A stretch of 60,766 nt of DNA. Origin: Aestuariibius sp. HNIBRBA575 (GTDB lineage Bacteria > Pseudomonadota > Alphaproteobacteria > Rhodobacterales > Rhodobacteraceae). Of the stretch, positions 25,607 to 35,344 are shown in pieces (position 1 is the first letter of the stretch; each line of letters begins with the position of its first letter). The stretch covers positions 1-60,766 of the forward strand of contig NZ_CP162416.1 in assembly GCF_040932005.1 (NCBI RefSeq), given 5' to 3'. A program made the position numbers and the translations under genes. The notes beneath the pieces were generated by a model, which saw only the letters and a list, made by a program, of their open reading frames with translations, was not told the origin of the DNA and did no database searches.

Positions 25607-26515
25607 TTACGAAAAGTCGAACCCATTTTGATCCCTTAGAAAGGCTTCGACAAAGTCGGTGAAACTGCTGACCAGCGGCGGCAGGGCGCTATAGGGGGGG
25701 TAATACAGGCCCAAAACCAACGGCGGGCAGGTCCAGTCAGGCAGCGCGCGCAACACGTCGCCCGACCGGATGCCGTCGGCCACGATAAAATCTGGCAACA
25801 CCGCCAGCCCAGACCCATTGCACACCGCAGAATAAAGGAAATCCCCATTATTGGACGCGATTTGTGTGCCCGCGTTTACTTTTCTCTGGCTGCCACTGGA
25901 TCGAAATTGCCACGTCTCGGCGCTGCCTTTGTCGGTATAGGACAGGCAAAGCTGTTGGTTCAGATCTTGGGGATCAGAGGGCAGGTCGTAATTGACCAGC
26001 AATTTGGGCGACACCACCAATTGGCGCGGGATTTCGCAGATTTTGCGCCAGATCATCGATTTGTCGGTGGGCGGTTGCGACACCCGAAGGGCCAGATCGC
26101 ATTGTTCCGCCAGAATATCGATCAGCGAGTCATTAAAGTTAAGATTGAGCGCCACATTCGGATAAGCCAGTTGATAGCTTTCGATCAATTTTGGCATCAG
26201 GCGCATCCCAAAGGACATGGGCACGTTTATCGACAACGTGCCGCGATCCGGTTTGGTCAGCCGGTCCAGTTCCTGCGTGACGCGATCAAATTCTTCGATC
26301 ACAGGGCGATAGCGCGCCGCGATAATGGCGCCGGTGGAGGACAAAGACACCTGTCGCGTTGTTCGCAACAACAGCTGATGCCCTAGGTTTTCCTCTAGCC
26401 GCGCTACGATGCGGGTCACGCTGGCGGGTGTCATGCGCAGGTTTTGGGCCGCCGCAGAAAAGCTTTTCTGGGTGGCGACTTCTAGAAAGACTCGGATGGG
26501 TTTTAGATCTTGCAT
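25607..26515 (-). CDS. LysR-family transcriptional regulator
   Basis: LTTR of 302 aa. The N-terminal winged helix (FLEVATQKSFSAAAQNLRMTPASVTRIVARLEENLG) is followed by the periplasmic-binding-like effector domain. ATG 26515 starts where LysR homology begins; upstream codons to 26683 run through the divergent promoter. Divergent from the MhqO-like/MhqD-like genes and 44 bp from the deleted pirin gene downstream, it probably controls both groups in response to a quinone or other electrophile (inference). Confidence 0.9.
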   Translation of the reverse strand: MQDLKPIRVFLEVATQKSFSAAAQNLRMTPASVTRIVARLEENLGHQLLLRTTRQVSLSSTGAIIAARYRPVIEEFDRVTQELDRLTKPDRGTLSINVPMSFGMRLMPKLIESYQLAYPNVALNLNFNDSLIDILAEQCDLALRVSQPPTDKSMIWRKICEIPRQLVVSPKLLVNYDLPSDPQDLNQQLCLSYTDKGSAETWQFRSSGSQRKVNAGTQIASNNGDFLYSAVCNGSGLAVLPDFIVADGIRSGDVLRALPDWTCPPLVLGLYYPPYSALPPLVSSFTDFVEAFLRDQNGFDFS

Positions 26516-26528
26516 GGTTATTATTACA

Positions 26529-26539
26529 ATTGCGACAAT
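26529..26539. promoter_or_regulatory. Candidate LysR binding site
   Basis: ATTG-CGA-CAAT inverted repeat, 14 bp upstream of the LysR start and in the 112-bp divergent spacer. LTTR sites commonly contain a T-N11-A dyad, so this is a plausible autoregulatory site. Weak evidence. Confidence 0.35.
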
Positions 26540-26627
26540 GAAATATACAATACAATTATCATTAATGTGCATTCTCTTATCAGGTAGGTCCCGAGGCATA
26601 TTGAGTGAACGAGAGAAAGAGAGCCTC

Positions 26628-27560
26628 ATGATCAGCAGCATAAAAGGTTTGCACCACGTCACGTCGCTGGCGTCAGATGCCAATCAGAACAACCGGTTTT
26701 TCACCCAAGTTCTGGGGCAGCGCCGCGTTAAGAAAACCGTTAATTTCGACGCGCCCGAAGTGTACCACCTATATTATGGCGACGGGGCGGGCACGCCGGG
26801 CAGCGTCATGACCTATTTCCCGTTCGGCAACTTGCAAAAAGGCGTGCGCGGCACGGGCGAGGTGGGCGTGACGGAATTTGCTGTGCCCAAGGGCGGGTTG
26901 GGGTTCTGGGAAAACCGGTTGGCCGATTTAAACGTCACCGGGTTGCGGCGCGGCACCCTGTTTGGGGCGGCGCGGCTGGAATTCGAAGGCCCGGATGGCG
27001 ACAGTTTCGCGCTGGTTGAGGCGACGCCAGAAAATCGCAATCCCTGGACGGGGATGGGCATCGATGCAGATGTGGGCATTCTGGGCTTTAACGGTGCCAG
27101 ATTGCGGGTTCGCGAACAGGCTGCGATTGGGGAATTGTTGCAATTCATGGGCTATCACTCCGTTGATCGCGCTGGTGACATCACCCGCTATCAGATCGAA
27201 AACGGCAATGGCGCAGCCACGATTGATATCGAAGCGGTGCAATCGGGGTCCGTCGCAATCCAAGGCAGCGGTTCGGTGCATCACATCGCCTTTGCGGTTG
27301 AGGATCGCGCCGCGCAGGACGCCGTGCGCAAGGCGCTGATTGACACCGGGTATCAGGTCACGCCGGTGATCGATCGCGACTATTTCTATGCCATCTATTT
27401 TCGCAGCCCCGGCGGTGTGTTGTTTGAAATTGCCACCAATGAACCCGGGTTTGATCGGGACGAAGACATGGCTCAGCTGGGCCACGATCTGAAACTGCCG
27501 ACACGCTATGAACCCTATCGGGATCATATCGAGGCCGCATTGCCAAAGATCGAGGATTAA
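26628..27560 (+). CDS. Ring-cleaving dioxygenase, VOC family (MhqO-like)
   Basis: Protein of 310 aa with two VOC modules. First: KGLHHVTSLASDANQNNRFFTQVLG with HLYYGD and TEFAVP; second: GSVHHIAFAVEDRAAQD with VLFEIATNEPGF. The His, His and Glu metal triad is visible. It resembles MhqO/MhqA-type hydroquinone dioxygenases of Firmicutes quinone-stress regulons. ATG 26628 is where the VOC domain begins, with a modest GAGAG ribosome binding site. The gene after it, 2 bp downstream, is a MhqD-like hydrolase, the same pairing as in mhq operons. Confidence 0.87.
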   Translation: MISSIKGLHHVTSLASDANQNNRFFTQVLGQRRVKKTVNFDAPEVYHLYYGDGAGTPGSVMTYFPFGNLQKGVRGTGEVGVTEFAVPKGGLGFWENRLADLNVTGLRRGTLFGAARLEFEGPDGDSFALVEATPENRNPWTGMGIDADVGILGFNGARLRVREQAAIGELLQFMGYHSVDRAGDITRYQIENGNGAATIDIEAVQSGSVAIQGSGSVHHIAFAVEDRAAQDAVRKALIDTGYQVTPVIDRDYFYAIYFRSPGGVLFEIATNEPGFDRDEDMAQLGHDLKLPTRYEPYRDHIEAALPKIED

Positions 27561-27561
27561 C

Positions 27562-28170
27562 ATGTCAAAAGACAGCTACATCACTCAGTTCACCCCGGCG
27601 GAAAATGGCGGGGCTTTGATCTTTGCCTTGCATGGGACGGGCGGGGATGAACGTCAGTTTTTCGATCTGGCCCGCATGCTGTGTCCGGATGCGGGCGTGG
27701 TGTCGCCGCGGGGTGACGTGAATGAAAACGGAGCGGCGCGGTTTTTCCGCCGCACCGGCGAAGGGCGCTATGACATGGCGGATTTCGCCCTGCGCACACG
27801 GCGATTGGGGGACTATGTCGCGGCATGGAAGGCCGACTATCCCGACGCGCCGGTTTACGGTTTTGGCTATTCTAACGGCGCAAATATTTTGGCGTCTTTG
27901 GTCATGTCACAGCCGAAAATGTTTGATCGTGTGGGCCTGTTGCACCCTTTGATCCCATGGACGCCCGCTGATATTTCGGGATTGGCGGGAACGTCCGTTT
28001 TGATCACAGCAGGTCGCAGCGATCCAATCTGTCCGTGGTATCTGAGCGCAGAATTGATTGACTGGTTTGCCCGAAATGGCGCCGACGTCAGCACAGAAAT
28101 CCATGCAGACGGGCATGATATCAGGGATGGTGAAATCGCCGCTCTGGCGGGATTTTTTCGCGCTGGGTAG
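27562..28170 (+). CDS. Alpha/beta hydrolase, carboxylesterase type (MhqD-like)
   Basis: Cytoplasmic hydrolase of 202 aa. Nucleophile elbow GFGYSNGANI (Ser), oxyanion region ALHGTGGDERQF, catalytic Asp in AGRSDPICPW and His in ADGHDIRDGE. Length and motifs match the phospholipase/carboxylesterase family that includes MhqD. It starts 2 bp after the dioxygenase stop, so translational coupling is likely. Presumed to hydrolyse a product of quinone or hydroquinone detoxification; the true substrate is unknown. Confidence 0.87.
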   Translation: MSKDSYITQFTPAENGGALIFALHGTGGDERQFFDLARMLCPDAGVVSPRGDVNENGAARFFRRTGEGRYDMADFALRTRRLGDYVAAWKADYPDAPVYGFGYSNGANILASLVMSQPKMFDRVGLLHPLIPWTPADISGLAGTSVLITAGRSDPICPWYLSAELIDWFARNGADVSTEIHADGHDIRDGEIAALAGFFRAG

Positions 28171-28298
28171 ATCGATTCAACGTGACGGGTCATTCCTGAC
28201 CTGATCCGCCAAAGGGACAATTTTATTTCACATAAGACCTATTACGCGACGACACCCACAGGGTACAAAATTTTGCCCCGTCACATTGAGTTAACTGC

Positions 28299-29054
28299 CT
28301 ACCCGCCAAAATCACATAGATGCGCAAGGGTTCCGTGATCTGCGACAATGTCTGTCCCGGTCAGTGCCGCAGATGCATCCGACATCAGAAACGTCGCGAC
28401 CTGCGCCATTTCGGTGACGCTGGCGGTTTCGCCATCTGCATGCCATGTGGCGAACAGATCGGCCGTTGCCTTGTCTTTTGCGACTTTGGCAACTTGTTCG
28501 GTCATCGTTAATCCCGGCGACAGTGAATTCACGCGGATACCATGCGGGCCCAAGCTCCAGGCCATTGCGCGGGTCGTTGCAAGGATCGCGCCCTTGGTTG
28601 CGGCATATCCTTCGTAATCCGGGGCGCTGGCATGGGAATGCACGGATGCCACATTAAGCAGCACACCTTTGCGCCCGTCTTGGACCATGATACGAGCCGC
28701 GGCCTGACATCCCACCAACACCGATCGTTGATTGGTCTGCCACAGCCGATCCCACATGCCGATCTCTGCCTCTAGAAACGGGGCCGTGAGCGTGAGACCC
28801 GCATTGTTAACCAACCCGTCCAGCCGACCGCCTATACGTCGTGCGGTAGCGACAGCTTGGGTCAGACTGGCCGGATCGCTGACATCTGCGGTGATCGGGG
28901 TTGCCCCAATGGCGGTAATGACCGCCGCGCTTTCGGGGGTCACATCACATCCAAAAACCTGCGCCCCAGACGACGCCAACGCCTTGGCGATCCCAAGTCC
29001 AATACCCGCACCAGCGCCCGTCACGACAATAACACGTTCCTTTAGATCGATCAT
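28299..29054 (-). CDS. SDR oxidoreductase
   Basis: Short-chain dehydrogenase of 251 aa: cofactor motif VTGAGAGIGLG with Asp in GCDVTPES (NAD preference), NNAGLT, catalytic Ser in NVASVHS and YAATKG. It overlaps the upstream permease gene by 4 bp (ATGA), so it is the last gene of the ABC/enolase unit; a sugar or sugar-acid dehydrogenase acting on the imported compound is likely. Exact substrate unknown. Confidence 0.87.
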   Translation of the reverse strand: MIDLKERVIVVTGAGAGIGLGIAKALASSGAQVFGCDVTPESAAVITAIGATPITADVSDPASLTQAVATARRIGGRLDGLVNNAGLTLTAPFLEAEIGMWDRLWQTNQRSVLVGCQAAARIMVQDGRKGVLLNVASVHSHASAPDYEGYAATKGAILATTRAMAWSLGPHGIRVNSLSPGLTMTEQVAKVAKDKATADLFATWHADGETASVTEMAQVATFLMSDASAALTGTDIVADHGTLAHLCDFGG

Positions 29055-29878
29055 TTGACGGCTCCTGCTGTCACACCTGCCACAATACGTCGCTGAAAGA
29101 TGGCGAACAGGATCAACAGAGGCAATGATCCCAGAACCGCCGCCGGGAACAACATGTCAGGCTGGATGTTCTGATTGCCAACAAACCGGTAGACCGAAAT
29201 TGTCACGGTGAATTTGTCTTTGTCGGTCAGCAGCAGCAAAGGATAGGTGAAGTCGTTCCAGACCATCAGCATGACAAACAGGGACAATGTCGCGGTGGCA
29301 GGTCCAAGCAGAGGGCGGATAACGTGCCAGAAAATTTGCCAATCACTGCAATGATCCAGCTTTGCGGCTTCGATCAGATCTTTGGGGATCGCGGCGATAA
29401 AACCCACATAAAAGAAAATCGCCAATGGCAGGTTCAGGGCCGTAAAGGCGAGGATGATCCCCAGATACGTATCCAACAATTGAAGTTCGCGGAAAATCAC
29501 AAAGATCGGCGTGATGGTCACAAAGTTCGGGGTCGCAAGCCCGAGCGCCACCAACATAATCAAACCCCGCGCCACACGACTGCTGTTGCGGGCCAGCGGA
29601 AATGCCGCCATGGATCCCAACATCGCGGTGAGCATGGTTACAGACACGGTGATCCCCACCGAATTTGCCACCGAACGCAGGTAGTTCATAGACGTGAACG
29701 CCTGCGTATAATTTTCCCATGCCAGTCGGTCCGGCAATCCCAACGGTTGGGCGGCAATTTCGGTTGCTGTGCGGAATGACATGGTCAGCATATACAAAAG
29801 CGGCATCAGCAATGTGACAACAAGCGCCAACACAAAGGCATGGATCAGGATCGAACGTATCTGTCTCATTGGGGTCAT
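29051..29878 (-). CDS. CUT1 ABC transporter permease (MalG-like)
   Basis: Inner-membrane permease of 275 aa; EAA loop IEAAKLDHCSDWQIFWHVIRP and six predicted helices. It overlaps both neighbours by 4 bp. It partners the MalF-like permease and binding protein directly upstream. No ATPase gene is in this operon. Confidence 0.9.
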   Translation of the reverse strand: MTPMRQIRSILIHAFVLALVVTLLMPLLYMLTMSFRTATEIAAQPLGLPDRLAWENYTQAFTSMNYLRSVANSVGITVSVTMLTAMLGSMAAFPLARNSSRVARGLIMLVALGLATPNFVTITPIFVIFRELQLLDTYLGIILAFTALNLPLAIFFYVGFIAAIPKDLIEAAKLDHCSDWQIFWHVIRPLLGPATATLSLFVMLMVWNDFTYPLLLLTDKDKFTVTISVYRFVGNQNIQPDMLFPAAVLGSLPLLILFAIFQRRIVAGVTAGAVK

Positions 29879-30741
29879 TGGACGTTCTCCCGGCTGCGCA
29901 GATACCAGTTTTGTGCAACGGCAACGGCGACCACGATGATCAGCATGATGATCGACAGTGACGATGCAAATCCAAAGCGATAATTGCCAAATAGCTGGTT
30001 GATGATTTCCAGACTCAGCGTGCGCGTTGCACCATCAGGGCCCCCGCGCGTCATGATAAATGGCAGCTCAAACGTTTTCAGCGTGCCAATCGTTGAAAGC
30101 ATGATGTTGATCGTAAAAGAAGGTGCCAAGAGCGGGATTTCCAGATGGCGAAACCGTTGCCAAGAGGATGCCCCGTCCAGCCGCCCTGCCTCTTCGATAT
30201 CATTTGGAATATTTGCGTAACCCGCCAAAAAGATCGCCGTCGTATACCCGACAAACATCCAGATATGGGCAATGGCAATGGCATAGAGCGCCGTTTCAGG
30301 ATCCCCCAGCCAGCCCCGCGCCAGCCCATCCATTCCGGCCCCGCGCAAAACCGCGTTCAAGCCGCCGGAAAATGGCGAATAGATGAACTGCCAGACATAT
30401 CCCACAACAACAAAAGACATCATCGCCGGCGTGAACAAAGCCGCCCGGCAGAAACTGCGAATGGCGGGCAATCGGTGCAACAACGCAGCCAGAAACAGCC
30501 CGGCGATTGTTTGGAATGTGACGACTATAAACGTGAATTTGAGCGTGACCCATAGCGCAGCAGGGTATCGGTCCCGGCTGATAATACGTTCATAGTTACG
30601 CCACCCTGTGAAATCCGCCTCACCCACTCCGGTGGAATTGGTTAAACTCAGCTGAAGCGTCAAAACAATCGGATACACAAAAAACACACCCAGCACGATC
30701 AGTGCAGGCAGGGTAAACAAAAGGAAGGACCGTTTTGACAT
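29875..30741 (-). CDS. CUT1 ABC transporter permease (MalF-like)
   Basis: Inner-membrane permease of 288 aa. First helix FLLFTLPALIVLGVFFVYPIV; EAA loop EEAGRLDGASSWQRFRHLEIP. The gene follows the binding-protein gene after a 59-bp gap that contains a stem-loop. It forms a heterodimer with the next permease (inferred). Confidence 0.9.
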   Translation of the reverse strand: MSKRSFLLFTLPALIVLGVFFVYPIVLTLQLSLTNSTGVGEADFTGWRNYERIISRDRYPAALWVTLKFTFIVVTFQTIAGLFLAALLHRLPAIRSFCRAALFTPAMMSFVVVGYVWQFIYSPFSGGLNAVLRGAGMDGLARGWLGDPETALYAIAIAHIWMFVGYTTAIFLAGYANIPNDIEEAGRLDGASSWQRFRHLEIPLLAPSFTINIMLSTIGTLKTFELPFIMTRGGPDGATRTLSLEIINQLFGNYRFGFASSLSIIMLIIVVAVAVAQNWYLRSRENVQ

Positions 30742-30764
30742 CTCAGAACCTTTCCCAGGTCAGT

Positions 30765-30793
30765 CGCTGAGGCACGCTGTGAATGCCTCAGCG
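30765..30793 (-). other. Stem-loop between binding-protein and permease genes
   Basis: Perfect 10-bp arms CGCTGAGGCA and TGCCTCAGCG with a 9-nt loop, starting 7 nt after the binding-protein stop. This is the usual position of mRNA-stabilising or attenuating hairpins in sugar ABC operons. Confidence 0.65.
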
Positions 30794-30800
30794 CTCACTA

Positions 30801-32033
30801 TCAGAAATTAGCGTCTTCGACAGCCTCGTCCCAACGTTCCAGAACATCTGCATTTGTTCGGTCCGTGTTCAACAAAAAGCCCGTCAAGCTATCCCAGATT
30901 TCGCCCTCGAGCGGCTTTGGCCACTGCAACAACGCAAAAGGATAGTTGATAATGCCGCCATTTTCGCGCGCCGCATCATATGACGCAGCAAGCGCAGGCA
31001 TGCCGCTGGCGCCATCGTCAAACGGCGTATAGGCGGATTCAGCGTCGATCATCACCTGAATCTGCTCTGGCTGTGCAAACCATTCCACAAAGGTGCGCGC
31101 CGCTTCTTGGTTTTCGCTACCAGAGGCGATTGACCACCCAATCCCAAACAGATCAAGTGCAACACCGCTATCCTGACCAGACGGGATCGGCGCAAAGACA
31201 AAATCCAGCCCTTCGACATCTGAGAACGCCGTGATGTTCCACGCGCCCTGCGGCATCATCGCAAAGTTGCCACCCTGAAATTCGGTCAGGGCTGTGCTCC
31301 ATGGATCAAGGCCAGCCTGTGCATCAGGATCAAAACATTCAGCGTCCATCAATTGGCGGATCAGGTCCATACCGGCGTTAAAACCCGCATCCTCAGCAAA
31401 GCTGGCCTCGCCAGACCCCAACACAGCTGGTTCCACATCAGACGCTTCGATCCCGTTGGCGATCAGGAACAAAGGCGCCGAAAAACCACCGGTAAAGATC
31501 ATCGGATTGATACCCGCATCCGACAGCGCACCACATGCGGCAATCAGCTCGTCAATGGTGGTGGGCGGCTCTTGGAGTCCCACTTCGCGCAGCAGGCCCA
31601 TATTGACAAAATTGCCCATGCCGATGACTTCGAGTGGCATAATATATGCCGCATCACCTGATGTCAGCGCGCCCTGCAAATCGGCGGGAATCCGTCCATA
31701 CCATTCACTGTCCGTGCCCAGATCCGTCAGCAACCCGGCATTGCCCCACACATCAAGCAACGGCATGTCCGTCATCATGACATCCGGCGGATCCCCGCCC
31801 TGTAAACGCGGCGGAATAACGGTATCTGTGTCCAAACGGCCAATATAGCTGAGTTCAACTTTGATATCGGGATGTTGCTCTTGGAAGGCGGCGATCAGTT
31901 CGGGCAGGCCCGCTGGTTCGGCTTCGTTGCCTTTCCAGGCGGTCACATCCAGCGTCACGCTCTGTGCCATCACCGGGCCAGCCACGGCCAAAGCAAGCGC
32001 ACTGGCTGTCGTCAGTTTCATCAAATGCTTCAT
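30801..32033 (-). CDS. CUT1 ABC transporter solute-binding protein
   Basis: Periplasmic binding protein of 410 aa with a Sec signal ending near GPVMAQSVTL. The body has the type-1 sugar-binding pattern (ELIAAFQEQHPDIKVE, NFAMMPQGAWNI). CGGAGGATAAC precedes the ATG. It lies 42 bp after the enolase gene; the cargo is probably a sugar, sugar acid or glycoside processed by the enolase-superfamily enzyme and the SDR (inference). Confidence 0.9.
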   Translation of the reverse strand: MKHLMKLTTASALALAVAGPVMAQSVTLDVTAWKGNEAEPAGLPELIAAFQEQHPDIKVELSYIGRLDTDTVIPPRLQGGDPPDVMMTDMPLLDVWGNAGLLTDLGTDSEWYGRIPADLQGALTSGDAAYIMPLEVIGMGNFVNMGLLREVGLQEPPTTIDELIAACGALSDAGINPMIFTGGFSAPLFLIANGIEASDVEPAVLGSGEASFAEDAGFNAGMDLIRQLMDAECFDPDAQAGLDPWSTALTEFQGGNFAMMPQGAWNITAFSDVEGLDFVFAPIPSGQDSGVALDLFGIGWSIASGSENQEAARTFVEWFAQPEQIQVMIDAESAYTPFDDGASGMPALAASYDAARENGGIINYPFALLQWPKPLEGEIWDSLTGFLLNTDRTNADVLERWDEAVEDANF

Positions 32034-32075
32034 GTTATCCTCCGTTTGATACGTAAAATAGGTCTGTCGCTTTGG

Positions 32076-33299
32076 TTACCAATTGGTGACAGATCCGTCT
32101 GGCCGCCGCAAATGCGGGGCTTCGACATCGTCAACTTTGGTACTGCTGATCAGGTCTTCGCTGACCTCAACACCCAGGCCGGGTGCATCGGGAACCCGGT
32201 AATTTGGACCGTCCATTTCCATCTGAACCGGGAACAATCCACGATCATGAAACCCGAGTTGTTCAACAGGTGATTGTCGGATTTCCAGCCAACTGAAATT
32301 GGGAACCACTGCAGACAAATGCACCGACGCGGCCGTACAAACAGGGCCCAGCGGGTTATGGGGCATCAAGTCAACATAGTGCCGTTCTGACCAGCCGGCG
32401 ACCTTCAACGCTTCGGTGAACCCGCCAATGTTGCAAATGTCCAGGCGCATATATTGGGTCAGACCCGCTTCCAGATAACGCGCGGCCTCCCATTTGGATG
32501 AAAACTCTTCTCCGATTGCGAAAGGAATATCCGTCATGGTGCGCAGCGTTGCATAGGCTTCTGGTGTTTCACAGCGGATCGGCTCTTCGATGAAATCAAG
32601 CGTCCCGGCTGGCATCATGTTGCAGAAACTTGCCGCTTCGGCGACTGAATAGCGGTGATGCATATCAACCCCAAGCACAAGCCCGCGCCCAAAGGTTTCA
32701 CGCACGGCCATCAATTCGGCCGCCGCCTGGGGAAGGGTTGCGCGGGGTTCAAAAACTTCGCTGTCATTAAACCCGCTGGGATAGGTCCGAACACAGGTCC
32801 AACCGGCATCAGTCAATGTTTTAACATCGGCGATGATGGCCTCTGTTGATTTTGCCATAGTGCTGGCAAAGGTCGGCACACGATCCCGCTGCGCGCCGCC
32901 CAAAAGCTGATGCACCGGTACACCCAACCGTTTGCCCAGCAGATCATATAGCGCAATATCGATGGCCGAAATTGCGGCGGTCAACACCCGCCCGCCTTCA
33001 AAATACTGGCTGCGATAACATTCCTGCCAAATGCGCCCGATCCGGCGCGAATCCTGCCCCAGCAAAAAGTTCGAAAAATGCGCGATCGTTGCCGAAACAG
33101 CGCCTTCCCGTCCCGACAGCCCGCTTTCGCCCCAGCCAATCAAACCATCTTCGGTCGTAACTTTGACCAAGAGCTGATTGCGCCAACCAACCCGCACAAG
33201 AATGGGCTTTATCTCGGCGATTTTGGCCGGATGGTTTGCCTCGGCGCCAACAAATGGTGCCGGGTTAAGCTGGGTCTTGGGTGGCTGGGTGCTGGACAT
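32076..33299 (-). CDS. Enolase-superfamily sugar-acid dehydratase
   Basis: Mandelate-racemase/muconate-lactonising-type enzyme of 407 aa. Metal ligands: Asp in VLGVDMHHRY, Glu in FIEEPIR and Glu in AIGEEFSSKWE. The C-terminal MPHNPLGPVCTAASVHL with its general-acid/base His resembles galactonate dehydratase-type members. The expected reaction is dehydration of an aldonic or aldaric acid to a 2-keto-3-deoxy acid; the precise sugar cannot be stated. ATG 33299 has AAGGAA upstream; a TTG at 33305 is in frame. It lies between the two ABC systems and probably belongs to the CUT1 unit. Confidence 0.85.
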   Translation of the reverse strand: MSSTQPPKTQLNPAPFVGAEANHPAKIAEIKPILVRVGWRNQLLVKVTTEDGLIGWGESGLSGREGAVSATIAHFSNFLLGQDSRRIGRIWQECYRSQYFEGGRVLTAAISAIDIALYDLLGKRLGVPVHQLLGGAQRDRVPTFASTMAKSTEAIIADVKTLTDAGWTCVRTYPSGFNDSEVFEPRATLPQAAAELMAVRETFGRGLVLGVDMHHRYSVAEAASFCNMMPAGTLDFIEEPIRCETPEAYATLRTMTDIPFAIGEEFSSKWEAARYLEAGLTQYMRLDICNIGGFTEALKVAGWSERHYVDLMPHNPLGPVCTAASVHLSAVVPNFSWLEIRQSPVEQLGFHDRGLFPVQMEMDGPNYRVPDAPGLGVEVSEDLISSTKVDDVEAPHLRRPDGSVTNW

Positions 33300-33329
33300 A
33301 AACAAGGTTCCTTGGGCGAGTATGGCGGG

Positions 33330-34325
33330 TCAATTTTTCGCTGATAATTCCGTGGCATAATGGCAAAGCACATCTGCGCCGTTGATCGTGATCTTTGGCG
33401 GTCGTTCGGCGCGACACAGGTCGGTGGCATGGGGACACCGCGCCGCAAAACGGCAGCCGTTTTTAGACACAGATCCATCGGCCAGTGCCGGGGCTTTGGT
33501 GCGGACTTTGCGGGCGCGGGGATCTGGGATCGGCACCGCCGAAAGCAGCGCGCGGGTATAAGGGTGTTTGGGATTGTCAAACAATTCCTCAGTGGTCGAC
33601 AATTCAACAATCTGACCCAGATACATCACCGCTATGCGATCACAGATATGCTGCACAACCGCCAAGTCATGCGCGATGAACACATAGGTTAGCTGGAATT
33701 CATCCTGCAAATCCTGCAACAGGTTCAGGGTCTGGGCCTGAATGGACACGTCCAGCGCTGATACGGCTTCGTCAGCAATCACCAGTTCGGGCTTTGTTGC
33801 CAATGCCCGTGCAATGCCCAGCCGCTGCCGTTGGCCCCCTGAAAACGCATTGGGATAGCGCATCAGGAATTCTGGCCGCAGGCCCACCTGTTCCAACAAT
33901 CCGGACACACGCGCCGACAGGGCCTGCCCGCTCAGGCCTTCGGATTTGCGCAGAACCTGACCGACGATATCAACCACACGCAAACGCGGGTTCAGCGACG
34001 ATTGGGGATCCTGAAAAATCATGCGCATGCGTTTCCAGACGTCACGCAAACCTTGCTTATCCAATGTGGTGATGTCGGACTGATCCGCCCCTTTGGGGGA
34101 AAACATCACACTGCCGCTGGTCGGATCATGGATGCGCATCAAACAGCGCCCAAGCGTGGTTTTCCCACTGCCGGATTCCCCGACAATGCCAAATGTTTCG
34201 CCTCTGATGACGTCAAAACTGACATCGTCCACGGCCCGGACCGGGCTTGCCGCTTTGCCCAGCATGCCGCCCGCGCCGGGGAATTGTTTATCCAGATTGC
34301 GTACCTGAAGAATGGGATCAGACAT
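33330..34325 (-). CDS. ABC transporter ATPase, Opp/Dpp F type
   Basis: ATPase subunit of 331 aa. Walker [12 protein letters not shown], signature [15 protein letters not shown], Walker [13 protein letters not shown], switch His in FIAHDLAVV and the C-terminal Opp/Dpp extension with its Cys-rich iron-sulfur-type motif ([14 protein letters not shown]). ATG 34325 overlaps the end of the preceding ATPase gene by 8 bp. It is the last gene of the five-gene dpp-type operon. Confidence 0.92.
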   Translation of the reverse strand: MSDPILQVRNLDKQFPGAGGMLGKAASPVRAVDDVSFDVIRGETFGIVGESGSGKTTLGRCLMRIHDPTSGSVMFSPKGADQSDITTLDKQGLRDVWKRMRMIFQDPQSSLNPRLRVVDIVGQVLRKSEGLSGQALSARVSGLLEQVGLRPEFLMRYPNAFSGGQRQRLGIARALATKPELVIADEAVSALDVSIQAQTLNLLQDLQDEFQLTYVFIAHDLAVVQHICDRIAVMYLGQIVELSTTEELFDNPKHPYTRALLSAVPIPDPRARKVRTKAPALADGSVSKNGCRFAARCPHATDLCRAERPPKITINGADVLCHYATELSAKN

Positions 34326-35343
34326 CGGCCACCTCAGTTGAATGGAGGAAACACGCCACATCGGTTTCCCCGGACCGCGTCAAAGCGGGCATGGCTGTGT
34401 CACAGGTGCCGGGCATAAAGCTGTCACACCGGGTCCGAAACGGGCAGCCCGATGGCCGCGCCAATGGGTGGGGCACCATGCCCCGAATGGCCGGCAACCG
34501 CCCCCCTCTAGCGCCACCGATTTTTGGCACCGATGCCAATAGCGCGCGCGTATAGGGGTGTTTTGGGTCCTCAAAAATCGAAAACACGTCGCCTTTTTCA
34601 ACGACGCGGCCCATATACATCACGGCCACATCTTCGGCGACTTCGGCGACAACACCCAGATCATGGGTGATCAGCATGACCCCCATACCAGTGTCTTCTT
34701 TTAATTCTGCAATCAGATCGAGGATCTGCGCCTGCGTCGTCACATCAAGGGCCGTTGTGGGTTCATCTGCGATCAGCAGGCGTGGCTCACAAGAGAGGGC
34801 CATTGCAATCATCGCCCGTTGCCGCATGCCACCTGACAGTTCAAATGGATAGGCCTCCATCCGTTCTGCTGGGCGTGGAATGCCAACTTTGTTCAGCAAT
34901 TCAATCGCAATTTCGCGGGCTTCTGATTTGCGGATGTTGCGATGCAGTAGGATCGTTTCGGTAATCTGTTTGCCGATTTTGGTGATCGGCCCCAGTGACG
35001 ACATCGGTTCCTGAAAAATCATCGCGATGTCCTGACCGCGGATGTCGCGCAACTGGCGGGAACCGGGGCGCGCCGCCGCGAGATCAACATGGCGGCCATC
35101 ATTGGCGCGATAGGTGATCGACCCGTGCACGATCCGGCCGGGCGCGTCTACAATCCGCAGGATCGACCGCGCCATGATGGATTTACCGCAACCGGATTCC
35201 CCCAAAATGCACAACGTGCGATTGGCAAAGACATCCAGATCAACGCCGTCCACCGCCTTTACCACGCCGTCATCCGTGAAAAAATGCGTAGCCAGATCGC
35301 GGATTTCGACCATGGCGGGGCCGGTGGGTGGAGGCATGTTCAT
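34318..35343 (-). CDS. ABC transporter ATPase, Opp/Dpp D type
   Basis: Partner ATPase, about 341 aa. Walker [13 protein letters not shown], signature [15 protein letters not shown], Walker [13 protein letters not shown], switch His in LITHDLGVV and a C-terminal [15 protein letters not shown] motif. The start is uncertain: in-frame ATGs occur at 35370, 35355, 35343 and 35313, none with a good ribosome binding site. I used 35343, which follows the permease stop closely and suggests reinitiation. The C-terminal motifs mark the peptide/oligosaccharide-type (CUT-unrelated) ABC class. Confidence 0.88.
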   Translation of the reverse strand: MNMPPPTGPAMVEIRDLATHFFTDDGVVKAVDGVDLDVFANRTLCILGESGCGKSIMARSILRIVDAPGRIVHGSITYRANDGRHVDLAAARPGSRQLRDIRGQDIAMIFQEPMSSLGPITKIGKQITETILLHRNIRKSEAREIAIELLNKVGIPRPAERMEAYPFELSGGMRQRAMIAMALSCEPRLLIADEPTTALDVTTQAQILDLIAELKEDTGMGVMLITHDLGVVAEVAEDVAVMYMGRVVEKGDVFSIFEDPKHPYTRALLASVPKIGGARGGRLPAIRGMVPHPLARPSGCPFRTRCDSFMPGTCDTAMPALTRSGETDVACFLHSTEVADV

Positions 35344-35344
35344 A

